This document shows positions 38,286 to 50,218 of a stretch of DNA of 64,000 nt, one piece after another; position 1 is the first letter of the stretch, and each line of letters begins with the position of its first letter. Made by a program: the position numbers and the translations under genes. The notes beneath the pieces were generated by a model that was not told where the DNA came from, ran no database searches, and saw only the letters and a program-made list of their open reading frames with translations. The stretch spans positions 1,674,001 through 1,738,000 of the forward strand of contig AP014718.1 of NCBI GenBank assembly GCA_002370555.1, written 5' to 3'. The DNA comes from Arthrobacter sp. Hiyo4. GTDB taxonomy: Bacteria; Actinomycetota; Actinomycetes; Actinomycetales; Micrococcaceae.

Positions 38286-40828
38286 CTAGAGCCGGTTGAC
38301 GTCGGTGACACGGACCACTGCCGTACCGGTTTCATCTGAGGCCGCCAGGTCCACTTCCGCGGAGATGCCCCAGTCATGGTTGCTCGCCGGATCGTCGAAA
38401 ATCTGCCGGACCTTCCAAAGCCCGGATCTTCGGTGATCATGAGCAGTCCGGGACCGCGGGCATCAGGCCCGGTGCCAATGTCGTTGTGTTCGTCGAAGTA
38501 ATCGTCAAGGACGTCTTCCCAGCGGTTGGCATCCCAGCCCGCGCCGCCGTCGAGCTCGCCCAAGGCTGCGGCGTTTTCGTCCGCGAACAGTTCCACGCGG
38601 CGGAACATCTCATTGCGGACCATCACGCGGAAGGCGCGGATGTTGGACGTCAGCGACGGCGGCGGGGAGGGGGAGCGTCGTGCCGGGTGGGCATCGCGCC
38701 GGACGTCAGCTCCTCCCATTCGTCCAGGAGGCTGGAGTCCACTTGCCGCACCAGTTCGCCAAGCCAGGCGATGAGGTCTTCAAGGTCTTCCCGAAGCATG
38801 TCCTGCGGTACGGTCTGGCGCAGTGCCTTGAAGCAGTCGGCGAGGTAGCGCAGCACAATGCCCTCGGAGCGGGCCAGCCCGTAGAACTGGACAAATTCGC
38901 CGAAGTTCATGGCCCGCTCGTACATGTCCCGGACCACGGACTTGGGCGCCAGCTCGAAGTCGCCCACCCACGGCGCGGCCTTGCGGTAGACCTCGAAAGC
39001 TTCGCCCAGGAGTTCGGCGAGCGGCTGCGGATAGGTGACTTCCTCCAGCATGGCCATGCGCTGGTCGTACTCGATGCCGTCCGCCTTCATCGCGGCAATC
39101 GCTTCCCCACGGGCCTTCTTCTGCTGCGCGGAGAGGATCTGGCGGGGCTTTTCGAGGGTCGCCTCTATCACGGACACCACGTCCAGGGCGTACGACGGCG
39201 AATCCGGGTCAAGGAGCTCCAGCGCGGCCAGCGCAAACGGCGAGAGTGGCTGGTTCAGGGCAAAGTTGGCCTGCAGATGGACGGTGAGCCGTACTGTCCT
39301 GCCGTCATGGCCCTGCTCTTCTGCCGGGATGCGCTCCACCACCTCGGCAGCGAGGAGCTCACGATAGATCCCCAGTGCTTTTTTCATCAGCCGCAGCTGT
39401 GAGGACCGGGTCTCGTGGTTTTCGGTGAGCAGCCGGCGGGCCGCTGTGAACGGGTCGCCGGGCCGTTCCATCAGGTTCATCAGCATCGAATGCGTCACGC
39501 TGAAGCTGGACGTCAAAGCATCTGGCACGGATTCCACGAGGCGCTTGAAGGTGGGTTCACCCCAGGAGACGAAGCCCTCCGGCGGCTTCTTTTTTACCAC
39601 CTGGCGGAGCTTCTTCTGGTCGTCACCAAACTTGGCGGTGGCCTTGGCCATCGCCTTCACGTTGTCGATGACGTGCTCGGGCGCCTGGACCACCACTGTC
39701 CCCGCCGTGTCATACCCGGCGCGGCCGGCCCTTCCGGCAATCTGGTGGAACTCCCGGGAGTTAAGCGGGCGGGTGCGGACGCCGTCGTACTTGCTCAGTG
39801 CGGTGAGTAACACGGTGCGGATGGGCACGTTGATCCCCACGCCCAGTGTGTCCGTACCGCAGATCACCTTGAGCAGGCCCGCCTGGGCGAGCTGCTCCAC
39901 CAGCCGCCGGTACTTCGGCAGCATGCCGGCGTGATGGACGCCGATACCGTGCCGGACCAGCCTGTTGAGCGTCTTGCCGAAGCCTGCGGCGAAACGGAAA
40001 TTCGCGATCAGCTCGGCGATCTTGTCCTTCTCCTCGCGGGTGCATACGTTGATGCTCATCAGAGTCTGGGCCCGGTCAATGGCCTCGATCTGGCTGAAGT
40101 GCACCACATAGGCGGGCACCTGGCGGGTGGAGAGGAGTTCCTCGAGTGTTTCGTGGACCGGCGTCTGGTGGTAGTAGTAGTGCAGCGGAATGGGACGCTC
40201 CGCTGAACTCACGGTGGTGGTGGGCGGCCCGTAAGTTCGGTGATGCCGGCCTCGAACCGGCTGACATCACCCAGGGTTGCGGACATCAGAAGGAACTGGG
40301 CCTGGGGGAGCTCCAGCAGCGGGACCTGCCAGGCCCAACCACGCTGGGGGTCGGAGTAGAAATGGAATTCGTCCATGATGACCGCACCGAGTTCGGCGTC
40401 GGCGCCTTCGCGGAGGGCGATGTTCGCGAGAATTTCTGCCGTGCAGCAGATGATCGGTGCGTTCTGGTTGACGCCGGAGTCACCCGTGATCATGCCGACG
40501 TTTTCTGCACCGAAGATGTCGCACAGGGCAAAGAACTTCTCCGAGACCAGCGCTTTAATGGGGCGGTGTAGTAGCTGCGCTGGCCCCGCGCCATGGCCTG
40601 GAAGTGCGCCGCGATGGCCACCAGCGATTTGCCGGAGCCCGTCGGGGTGGCGAGGATGACGTTGGCTCCGGTGGCGAGCTCCATGATGGCCTCGTCCTGG
40701 GCAGCGTACAGTTCCAGGCCCCGGCTTTCGGTCCACTCAAGGAATTGGGTGTACAGGGCGTCCGGGTCGATGCCTGCGCCGGAGGGGTCTGAGGCGGACA
40801 GGACAGGCAGCTGGTCAACGAGTTTCAT
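38286..40828 (-). CDS. DEAD/DEAH-box RNA helicase with DUF3516 domain, frameshifted
   Basis: Superfamily II helicase of about 847 residues, related to Ski2/Mtr4-like enzymes and typical of actinobacteria. ATG at 40828. Motif [19 protein letters not shown], motif [20 protein letters not shown], motif [15 protein letters not shown], motif [21 protein letters not shown] and motif [22 protein letters not shown]. The C-terminal DUF3516 region covers roughly the last 400 residues ([40 protein letters not shown]). Breaks near 40557, 40215, 38660 and 38415; the repaired end reads [13 protein letters not shown] turnover is a reasonable guess, not shown. Confidence 0.85.
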
Positions 40829-40925
40829 TGATTTCCAGCTTAGTGCCCAGCCGGTGCCGGATATCCGGGCGGGCCCGGGTTAGGCTCGCGGTACTGCCAG
40901 ACAGCACCCGGCGATGGAGGTAACT

Positions 40926-41708
40926 GTGAAGTGGGACCCGTAAAGTACGTCCAGTTCGGCGATTACCGTGACCGGCCGTTTTTCGACCTGACGGGCGGAT
41001 CCAGGCCGACTGGCCAAAGCACGTTGTGGACCTGGGGTGTGGTCCGGGAAACCTCACGGCCACCCTTGCCCGGAGATGGCCCGGAGCGCAAGTGGTGGGG
41101 CTCGATTCGTCCAGGGAGATGCTGGACAAAGCCGCCGCGCACGCAGCCAGGCATGCGGGCCTCAGCTTCGGGCTGGCGGATATCGCAGCCTGGACGCCCC
41201 CGGCTGAAACGGACGTGGTGGTCACCAACGCCGCGCTTCAGTGGGTGCCGGGGCATCAGGAGATGCTGGCAGGCTGGCTGGCGGCGCTCAAGCCCGGTGC
41301 CTGGTTCGCAATGCAGGTGCCGGGGAACTTCAATGCCCCGTCGCATGCCCTGATGCGGGAACTTGCAGGTTCGGTACGCTGGTCGCCCCAGCTCGACGGC
41401 GTACTTCGCGGTGGAGAGTCCGTGGGGAGCCTGCAGACTATCTCAGACTCATGCTGGACGCGGGCTGTACGGCAGACGCCTGGGAAACCACCTACCAGCA
41501 GGTCCTCACTGGAGCGGATCCGGTGCTGGACTGGGTGCGCGGCACGGCGTTGCGCCCGGTCGCGGCGGCACTTTCGGCCGAGGACGGGCACGCCTTTGAA
41601 GCGGAGTATGCTGTAGCCCTGCGGGCCGCATACCCGGCAACGGCACATGGCACGGTGCTTGCGTTCCGGCGGATCTTTGCCGTGGCGCAAAAGCAGCCAG
41701 GCGCATAA
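40926..41708 (+). CDS. tam: Trans-aconitate 2-methyltransferase, frameshifted
   Basis: S-adenosylmethionine-dependent methyltransferase that detoxifies trans-aconitate, an inhibitor of aconitase. GTG at 40926 with GGAGG seven nt upstream; a stop appears after five codons because GACCC lacks one C, and the repaired start reads [23 protein letters not shown]-binding motif I is [20 protein letters not shown], followed by [17 protein letters not shown] and [14 protein letters not shown]. Further breaks near 41000 and 41440; the last frame ends [14 protein letters not shown]. About 260 residues, matching Tam. Assignment by overall similarity to Tam as I remember it. Confidence 0.8.
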
Positions 41709-41811
41709 ACTCCATTCGTTTGAGGTTCTCTACCAGGTCGGTAATGCCTTATGACTGAGAAGAGAATGTGATGCTGGCTACAATGACGACAGCGGCTTCT
41801 GGGGATGGCAA

Positions 41812-43600
41812 ATGGCCGGACCCTCATCGGCCTCCCAAATCCGTCCTGGAGGTGCGATGCTTTTCGGCTTGATGACCCGGCTGCTGGCTGGCCACAAAGG
41901 TGCCGTGACCGCGATCGTTGCTTTCCAGCTTATCCAGACCGCAGGCAACCTGCTGCTGCCCACCATCAACGCTGCCATCATTGACGACGGCATCGTTGCG
42001 GGGAATACGCCGGAAATCTTTCGCTTGGGCACTGTCATGGTCCTGATAGCTGCGGTCCAGGCGGCGGCGGCCATCGCTGCGGGCTACTTCGGGGCAGTGG
42101 TTGCCATGAAGCTCGGGCACCAGCTGCGCGGCGAGGTCTTCACCAGGATCCAGTCGCTTTCTTCCCAGGAAATGGCAGCCTTCGGCACGCAAAGTCTTGT
42201 TACCAGGGCCACCAACGACACCCAGCAGATCCAGTCGTTCGCCGTCCTGGTCTTCACCATGCTTGTGGCGGCCCCGTGATGGCGGCCGGGGGCGTCGTAC
42301 TGGCGTGGCAGCAGGACATGGTGCTTTCAAGCGTCGTGATGGTCATCATGCCAATACTTCTACTCATCATGTATCTCATCGTCCGGCGCCTCGTTCCCCT
42401 GTACCGGCAGGGGCAGGAGCTCCTGGACCGAACGGGGGAGCTCATTCGTGAGCAGATCATCGGCGCGAATGTGGTCCGCGCCTTCGTCATGCAGGGACAC
42501 GAAACACGCCGCTTTGCGAAGGCCAACAGCAGCCTCACGGGAAACAACCTTCAGTCGTCGCTGCTCGTGGCCGGCATGCTGCCGCTGATCATGATTGTGG
42601 TCAACCTGTCGTCGGTGGCCGTGGTGTGGTTCGGTGGTCACCGGGTTTACGACGGCGGGATGAAGATCGGTGCCCTCACGGCCTTTATCGCCTACATCCT
42701 GCAGATTCTCCTGGCAATCATGATGGCCATGTACGTGTTCATGACGGCTCCGCGGGCCGCTGCCTGCGCAGAACGGCTGGGTGCCGTGTTCGACGCAAGA
42801 CCGTCAGTCCAGGACCACAAGGCGCTCCAGGAGACCCGCCATGGAAGGCCCCTTGAGGGCGGCAGTATCACCTTCAGGAACGTCAGCTTCTCCTACCCCG
42901 GCGCCGAAAATCCGGTGCTGGAAGACATCAGCTTCACGGCCCGGCCAGGAACCACTGTTGCCATCGTCGGCTCAACAGGGAGCGGCAAGTCGACACTCCT
43001 GAGCCTGGTGCCCCGGTTCCTGGACGCCACTGCCGGAACCATCAGCATCGGCGGCCGGAACATCTGCTCGATGCCCCTGGACCTCCTCCGCCGGACCATG
43101 GCGGTGGTGCCGCAAATATCGCACCTCTTCTCCGGAACCATCGCCGACAACCTGCGCGTCGCAGCTCCGGAGGCAACCGAGGGCCAGCTTTGGGAAGCCA
43201 TGGAGACAGCCCAGGCCGCTGGCTTCGTCCGTGCACTGCCACGCGGGATGGACACGGAGGTCGGGCAAGGCGGAATGAACCTCTCCGGCGGCCAGCGGCA
43301 GCGTCTCTGCATAGCGCGGGCCCTCCTGCGGCAGGTCCCCGTCTATCTCTTTGACAACAGCTTTTCTGCGCTGGACTTCGCCACCGAGGCCCGGGTCCGG
43401 GACGCCCTGGAGATTGCCCTTGATGGTGCAGTGGTCATTATCGTGGCGGAACGGATCTCCACCGCTGCCGGGCCGGCCAGATCCTGGTACTCGACGACGG
43501 CCGGCTGGTGGCCCAGGGAACACACCTGCAGCTGCTCGAGACGTCTGCCACCTACCGGGAAATCGCCGAGTCCCAACCGGCGCTGGACGACGCGCCATGA
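41812..43600 (+). CDS. ABC exporter half-transporter A (degenerate Walker B), frameshifted
   Basis: Half ABC exporter: six transmembrane helices (about residues 15-310), then the ATPase domain with [20 protein letters not shown] (Walker A), [17 protein letters not shown] (signature) and [12 protein letters not shown] (Walker B). The catalytic Glu that normally follows the Walker B Asp is Asn here (DN instead of DE), the mark of the non-hydrolysing site in heterodimeric exporters. About 596 residues. Breaks near 42280 and 43470; the repaired end reads [20 protein letters not shown] and [10 protein letters not shown]. The TGA overlaps the next gene's ATG (ATGA), so the two subunits are translationally coupled. 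The start could also be the ATG at 41857. Confidence 0.88.
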
Positions 43601-45406
43601 CCGCTTCGCCCGGCGCCGGAGCGTCCGAAGGGTTCTGGCCCACAGCCTGCCGGGTCCTCGCGTTGCTGCGGCCGTCCAGGGGGCGGATGCTGGGCGCAGT
43701 TGCGGCCACCTGCGCTTTTGTTGCCCTTAACGTCGCGGCGCCGAACTACCTCGGTGATGCCACCGATGTGGTGGTGGATGGGGTCTACAGCGGGGCTCTC
43801 GACGAGCAGCACCTGGGACTCCTGCTGGCCGCGGTTGCCGCGATGTACATCGGCGCTTCGCTGTTCAACTGGATCCAGGGAGCCCTGACGGCCAGCGCGG
43901 TTCACGGCCTGATGTACCGTCTCCGGGCATCGGTTCAAGACAAGCTGCACCGGCTTCCTTCCACGTACTTCCAAGAGCAGTCCAGGGGTGATGTCCTAAG
44001 CCGCGTCACCAATGACATCGACAATATTTCACAAGCGCTCAGCCAGGTCCTCACGCAGCTGATCATGTCTGTCCTGATGCTGTGCGGTGCCTTGGCCATG
44101 ATGCTGTGGATCTCGCCGCTCCTGGCCCTGATCGCGCTTGTTTCGGTGCCCTTGTCCACCCTTATCACCGTTATGGTGGCCCGGAAGTCCCAAGCGCATT
44201 TTGCCCGCCAGTGGACCGAAACGGGTGAGTTGAACGCGCACGTGGAGGAGTTTGTCACCGGCCACGAGGTTATTATGGCCTTCGGGTACCAGGACCAGGC
44301 AGCGGCAGTCTTCAAGGCAAGCAACGACCGCCTGGCCCGTGCATCCGCACGGGCCCAGTATTCATCCGGCATTGTCCAGCCGTTGATGGTCCTTATCGCC
44401 AATGTCAATTACATCGCGGTGGCGGTGGTGGGGCCCTCCAGGTCACCACGGGGCCATGACCATCGGCGGGATCCAGGCGTTCATCCAGTTCAGCCGGCTT
44501 TTCACCCAACCGGTGGGCCAGATCGGCGGCATGCTCAACGTCATCCAGTCCTGCGTGGCTTCGGCGCGCCGTGTGTTCGACCTGCTCGACGCCGCGGAGA
44601 TACCTGCCGAGCCCGAAAGTGACGGTCACAAACCCGGTCGGGAAGGCCGGATTGTGTTCAGTGATGTCACCTTCGGCTATGCCCGGGCTGACCCTGTGGT
44701 CCGTGGACTGTCATTCACGGTGGAGCCTGGCCGGACTGTCGCGATTGTCGGGCACACGGGCGCCGGCAAGACCACCGTTGTCAACCTGCTCATGCGGTTC
44801 TATGAGGTCGACGCCGGCAGGATCACCATCGGGGGTACCGACATTGCTGACATTCCGCGGGACGTCCTGCGCAAGGGATTCGGCGTGGTGCTGCAGGATG
44901 CCTGGCTGTTTTCCGGCACCATCAGGGAGAACATCGAATACGGCCGGCCAGGAGCCACGGCTGCGGAGATCGCCGCGGCAGCCGAGGCGAGCCACGTGGA
45001 CCACCTCATCAGGCTGCTGCCCGCCGGCTACGACACGATGCTGGGCAACGGGGGAGAGCCTCTCAGCCAGGGCCAGCGCCAGCTGATCACCATCGCCCGG
45101 GCGCAGTTGGCGGACCGCACCGTGCTGGTTCTGGACGAGGCCACCAGTTCAGTGGATTCCCGGACCGAGGTCCTGATCCGCCAGGCCATGCAGAGGTTGC
45201 GCCGTGGAAAAACAAGCTTTGTGATCGCCCACCGTTTGTCCACGGTCCGGGACGCTGATCTAATTCTGGTCATGGACCACGGACGCATTGCAGAGCAGGG
45301 AACCCATCGAAGCCTACTGGCCGCCAACGGCCACTATGCACGGCTCTACAACGCCCAGTTCGCCGGACGCACGGGCCGCGCCGGCACGTTGGAGGCCGGA
45401 CGATGA
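43597..45406 (+). CDS. ABC exporter half-transporter B (catalytic Walker B), frameshifted
   Basis: Partner half-transporter, about 603 residues, six helices then ATPase domain: [20 protein letters not shown] (Walker A), [17 protein letters not shown] (signature) and [12 protein letters not shown] (Walker B with the catalytic Glu). Its signature is LSQGQ rather than LSGGQ. In a heterodimer the degenerate ATP site is formed by subunit A's Walker motifs and subunit B's signature, so both defects fall in the same site while the other stays canonical. One break near 44440 (GGGCC to VVGGLQVTTGAMTIGG). Overlaps the upstream and downstream genes by ATGA. Cargo unknown; multidrug or peptide export is usual. 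Confidence 0.9.
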
Positions 45407-45780
45407 CAACAGCTGGTCCGTTCCCCGGAACCTGGAAGCCCAACCAGTCCAGCACGGTGGCACTCTTTGAGCAGCTGCGCCTGCACGTGATCCGCCTCGC
45501 GGACAGCGGGCCCTTCCGCCGGGCACCAAGCTGCCGGCGGTACGGACCCTGGCGGGCTGCTCGACGTCGCGCCCCACACCGTGGCCAGGGCGTACAAGGA
45601 GCTGGAGGCAGCCGGTGTCGTGGCCACGAAGGGCAGGAACGGCACAGTGGTGTGCGCGCGTGATGAGCGGGCGGATGCGCTCTCCCTGGCCGCCAACTCC
45701 TATGCGTCAGTGGCCAAGCCCAAGGTGCCAGCTTTGCGGAAGCGGTCCAGCTGCTGGCAGCGGCCTACGACGCCGACTAG
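45403..45780 (+). CDS. GntR-family (YtrA-like) transcriptional regulator, frameshifted
   Basis: Short GntR regulator of about 125 residues. ATG at 45403 overlaps the ABC subunit B stop (ATGA). The winged-helix N-domain is readable across two breaks near 45515 and 45545: VALFEQLRLHVIRLADSG, a KLPAVRTLA stretch, then LDVAPHTVARAYKELEAAGV and TKGRNGTVV. There is only a short C-terminal helix (FAEAVQLLAAAYDAD after a break near 45730), the mark of the YtrA subfamily, which typically represses its own ABC-transporter operon. It is the last gene of the three-gene operon, so autoregulation of the exporter is likely. Confidence 0.85.
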
Positions 45781-45799
45781 CCGGGCCCCGCATGGATAT

Positions 45800-45822
45800 T
45801 CGAAGAAGTTTTCGATTAGCAT
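45800..45822 (+). promoter_or_regulatory. LexA (SOS) box and leaderless -10 of uvrA
   Basis: TCGAAGAAGTTTTCGA at 45800-45815 matches the actinobacterial SOS box TCGAAC-N4-GTTCGA at 10 of 12 fixed positions, with perfect TCGAA/TTCGA arms. It is followed directly by TAGCAT (45817-45822), a -10 box ending 6 nt before the uvrA GTG. The LexA site would thus overlap the -35/spacer of a leaderless promoter. Confidence 0.6.
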
Positions 45823-45828
45823 TAGTGC

Positions 45829-48773
45829 GTGCCTAAAGCCGTAGCTGAAGAAACAGCAGTCGAATCCGTCCCCGTCGCCGTTCCCAGGCCCCAGCCTCGC
45901 CTGTCCGGCCAGACCTCTCCCGCCTTGTGGTCAAAGGGGCGCGCGAGCATAATTTGCGCAACGTGGACCTGGATCTGCCCCGCGATGCCATGATCGTTTT
46001 CACCGGGCTGTCCGGTTCCGGGAAGTCGTCCCTGGCGTTCGACACAATCTTCGCCGAGGGCCAGCGGCGCTACGTTGAGTCCCTGTCGGCCTATGCCCGC
46101 CAGTTCCTCGGTCAGGTGGACAAGCCGGACGTCGATTTCATCGAGGGGCTCTCGCCGGCGGTATCGATTGACCAGAAGTCCACCAGCAAGAACCCCCGGT
46201 CCACGGTTGGCACCATCACCGAAATTTATGACTACATGCGATTGTTGTGGGCACGCGTGGGACGGCCGCATTGCCCGGTCTGTGGCGAGGTTGTGGCCAG
46301 GCAGACTCCTCAGCAGATAGTGGACCAGCTACTTGAGCTTGACGAAGGCACGCGATTCCAGGTCCTGGCGCCGGTGGTGCGGGGGCGCAAGGGCGAGTTC
46401 GTGGACCTCTTCAAGGAGCTGACCGCCAAGGGCTATTCGCGTGCCCGGGTGGACGGTGAGCTGATCCAGCTGAGCGAGCCGCCCAAACTCGGCAAGCAGT
46501 TCAAGCACACCATTGAGGTGGTGGTGGACCGTCTGGTGGTTAAGGAAGGCATCAGCCAGCGCCTCACGGACTCCGTTGAAACGGCGCTTGGCCTGGCCGA
46601 AGGCCGGGTGTTGGCCGAGTTCGTCGATCTGGACGCAGACGCGCCGGGACGGCTGCGGGCATTTTCCGAGAACCTCGCCTGCCCTAACGAACATCCCCTG
46701 GCCATCGATGAAATCGAGCCGCGGTCCTTCTCCTTCAACAACCCATTCGGCGCCTGTTCCGCGTGCAGCGGCATCGGCACACGGCTCGAGGTTGACGAAG
46801 AACTGATCATTCCGAATCCTGAGCTGTCGTTGTCCGAGGGCGCCATCGCGCCGTGGTCACTTGGCACCGCAATAACCGAGTATTGGAACCGCCTGCTCGA
46901 AGGGCTGTCCAAGGAGCTTGGCTTCTCCATGGACACACCCTGGGAAAAGCTGGGCAACGACGTCCGCCAGACCGTCCTGCACGGCAAGGACCACAAGGTG
47001 GTTGTCCAGTACAAGAACCGCTTCGGACGCGAACGTAAGTACAGCACCGGCTTCGAAGGTGCCATCCAGTACGTCCACCGCAAGCACGGTGAGACGGACT
47101 CCGAATGGGCGCGCGACCGCTACGAAGAGTACATGCGGCAGATCGCGTGCCCCGCGTGCAATGGCGCCAGGCTCAACCCCGCCTCGCTGTCCGTCCTGAT
47201 CAACGGCAAGTCCATCGCCGATGTCGCGGCCATGCCCATGCGCGTATGCGCGGACTTCCTGAACAACCTGGTCCTCACCGGCCGCGAGGCTCAGATCGCC
47301 CACCAAGTGCTCAAGGAAATACAGGCCCGGCTGACCTTCCTGCTCGACGTCGGGCTGGAATACCTGAATCTCGAGCGCCCCTCCGCCACCTTGTCCGGCG
47401 GCGAAGCGCAGCGGATCCGGCTCGCCACCCAGATCGGTTCCGGCCTCGTGGGCGTCCTGTACGTCCTGGACGAGCCTTCCATCGGCCTCCACCAGCGCGA
47501 CAACCGCCGGCTTATTGACACCCTGACCCGGCTCCGCGACATGGGAAACACCCTCATCGTTGTCGAGCACGATGAGGACACCATCCAGGTGGCGGACTGG
47601 ATCGTGGACATCGGGCCCGGCGCAGGCGAGCACGGCGGCCAGGTGGTGCACTCGGGGTCCTACCAGGATCTCCTGGCCAACACCGACTCACTGACCGGCG
47701 ATTACCTGTCCGGCCGCAAGAAGATCGACATCCCCAAGAAGCGGCGCAAATACGACAAAAAGCGTGAGCTGAGGGTCGTCGGGGCGCGTGAAAACAACCT
47801 GGTAAACGTTGATGCGGCCTTCCCCCTGGGCCTGTTCACCGCCGTAACCGGCGTCAGCGGCTCCGGCAAATCCACCCTGGTCAACGAGATCCTCTACAAG
47901 GTGCTGGCCAACAAGCTCAACGGCGCCAAACAGGTGGCCGGACGCCACAAGAGCATCATGGGCCTGGAGCACCTGGACAAGGTGGTGCACGTGGACCAAA
48001 GCCCTATCGGGCGCACCCCACGCTCCAACCCGGCCACGTACACCGGAGTCTTTGACAACATCCGCAAGCTCTTCGCCGAGACCACCGAGGCCAAGGTCCG
48101 TGGCTACCTGCCGGGCCGGTTCTCCTTCAACGTCAAGGGCGGGCGCTGCGAAGCCTGCGCAGGTGACGGCACGCTGAAGATCGAAATGAACTTCTTGCCG
48201 GACGTGTACGTGCCCTGCGAGGTGTGCCACGGCGAACGGTACAACCGCGAAACCCTCGAAGTCCACTACAAGGGCAAGACCATCGCGGATGTGCTCAACA
48301 TGCCCATCGAAGAAGGTGCGGAGTTCTTCGCTGCCTTCTCCCCGATCGCCCGGCACCTCAACACCCTCGTGGACGTGGGCCTCGGCTACGTACGTCTGGG
48401 ACAGCCGGCAACCACCCTCTCCGGCGGCGAGGCCCAGCGTGTCAAGCTCGCCGCGGAACTGCAGAAGCGCTCCAACGGACGCAGTGTGTATGTTCTCGAC
48501 GAGCCCACCACGGGCCTGCACTTCGAGGACATCCGCAAGCTCCTGATGGTCCTTCAAAGTCTGGTGGACAAGGGCAATACGGTGATCACCATCGAACACA
48601 ACCTGGACGTCATCAAGAGCGCCGACTGGATCGTGGATCTTGGCCCGGACGGCGGTTCGGGCGGCGGCCAGATCGTAGCCACCGGCACGCCCGAGCAGGT
48701 ATCGAAATCCACCAAGGGCCACACGGCATCCTTCCTCGCGGAAATACTGGGCGAAGCGGTTGGCGTCCGATGA
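45829..48773 (+). CDS. uvrA: Excinuclease ABC subunit A, one frameshift near the start
   Basis: Damage-sensing ATPase of nucleotide excision repair, loads UvrB. GTG at 45829 ([20 protein letters not shown]); one extra C near 45895 joins it to [20 protein letters not shown]. Two ABC-type ATPase modules: Walker [21 protein letters not shown] and [18 protein letters not shown]; signatures [12 protein letters not shown] and [12 protein letters not shown]; zinc-type Cys motifs [16 protein letters not shown] and [14 protein letters not shown]. About 981 residues, slightly long at the N-terminus. The rest of the gene is intact. SOS control is likely from the box immediately upstream. Confidence 0.97.
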
Positions 48774-48832
48774 CGTATGCCGTGTCGGGCATGCGATTTC
48801 AGGCATGCTCGGTGTCGTGAGAAACTAAGCCG

Positions 48833-49545
48833 GTGACTCAAACAACAGTGCCCGTGATCTTTGACCTGGACGGCACTCTTGTCGACCCGGCTGGCGGAAT
48901 ATCCGGCGGAATCGCATCAGCCCTTGCCGCCGCAGGCCTGCCGGTTCCCGGCCAGGACGTCCTGAACTCGATGATCGGCCCCAAACTCAGCGACGCACTC
49001 CAGAGCGTCTGCAAGGTTCCGGCCGACAAGGTTGACGAGGTCATCCGGACATACCGGCAGTACTACCTGGCCACTGGGATAGCCCAGAGCCGGCTGTACC
49101 CAGGGATCAAGGAAGCGCTGGAGACTTTCGCTGCCGAAGGCAGGCCAGTGGCCGTCGCCACGCAAAAGCCCGAAGGGCTGGCCCAGATCGTGCTGCGCCA
49201 CCACGGCATTGCCAACCTGTTCCAGTCCATCAGGGGTTCGGCAGACAACGAATCGTCGACGGTCGGTCCGCTGGGTAAAGCGGAGATCATCTCCGCGGCC
49301 CTGACCGACCTCTCCACCCAGCACGCCGTTATGGTGGGTGACCGCGCCCAGGACGTGGCCGGAGCCACAGCAAACGGGCTTGACTGCATCGGCGTGGGCT
49401 GGGGTTTCGCTCCCGACGGCGAACTCGAGGAGGCCGGGCCGTCACCGTGGTGGACACCACCGCGGGCATGGTTGCCGCCATCGGGCGCCTCGAAGCCATC
49501 CACGCTGCCGCGATGAGTGAGGTGCGCAACGATGGCGCTGTTTGA
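48833..49545 (+). CDS. HAD hydrolase, phosphoglycolate phosphatase-like, frameshifted at the 3' end
   Basis: Cytosolic HAD phosphatase of the Gph/PpaX type with an alpha-helical cap. GTG start, VIFDLDGTLVDPAGGI (motif I), VAVATQKPEGLAQIVL (motif II), GPLGKAEIISAAL (Lys, motif III) and AVMVGDRAQDVAGATAN (motif IV). A break near 49440 (GGGCC) restores VTVVDTTAGMVAAIGRLEAI and an end RNDGAV at 49545, overlapping the plsC-like start by 14 nt. About 238 residues. The overlap suggests cotranscription with plsC. Exact substrate undetermined. Confidence 0.85.
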
Positions 49546-50199
49546 GGCGGTCCGCTGGACCTTTCGCGGGCTCGTCGCGGGCACCTGCCGGCCCACCGTC
49601 GTCGGCCTTGAAAACGTCCCGAAAGAGGGCCCTTCATTGTGGCGCCGAACCATCTTTCCTTCTTTGACAGCGTCATTGTCCAGGCGCTGATGCCGCGGCC
49701 CGTGGCCTTCTTTGCCAAAGCCGAGTACTTCACCACGGGTGGCGTGAAGGGCAAGGTCATGAAATCCTTCTTCGAGTCCGTGGGCTCCATCCCCGTGGAG
49801 CGCGGCGAGCAGGCAGCAAGCGTCCAGGCGCTCAAAACCCTCCTGGACATCCTCGAAGCGGGCAAAGGCATCGGCATCTACCCAGAGGGCACACGCTCAC
49901 GGGACGGCATCCTTTACCGGGGCCGCACCGGCGTGGGCTGGCTTGCACTGGCAACCGGAGCTCCCGTGATCCCGGTTGGACTGATCGGGACGGAGAACCT
50001 GCAGCCCGCGGGTGAGAAGGGCTTTAAGCCACACCACTTCACCATGAAAGTGGGGGAGCCGCTGTACTTCGATAAAACAGGCCCGGATCATTCGCTGCCG
50101 GCGCGGAGGCAGGTAACGGACCGCATCATGGATGCGATCGCCGAACTCAGCGGCCAGGAACGCTCCACCAGCTACAACCAGAGCAAGGCCGCGGACTAG
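49532..50199 (+). CDS. 1-acyl-sn-glycerol-3-phosphate acyltransferase (PlsC-type), frameshifted
   Basis: Lysophosphatidate acyltransferase-family enzyme of phospholipid synthesis, membrane-associated. ATG at 49532, inside the end of the HAD gene. The catalytic HX4D motif is in VAPNHLSFFDSVIVQALM; acceptor-site motifs are YPEGTRSRDGILYRG and GAPVIPVGLIGTEN. A break near 49635: adding one C to CCC gives EGPFIVAPNH, which restores the catalytic His in frame. About 223 residues, normal. Which lipid it acylates is not determinable from sequence. Confidence 0.88.
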
Positions 50200-50206
50200 G
50201 CGTTAG

Positions 50207-50212
50207 TAGAAT
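50207..50212 (+). promoter_or_regulatory. -10 box of a probable leaderless uvrC transcript
   Basis: TAGAAT ends 6 nt before the uvrC GTG at 50219, just after the plsC-like stop. No ribosome-binding site. Confidence 0.5.
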
Positions 50213-50218
50213 GAAGTA

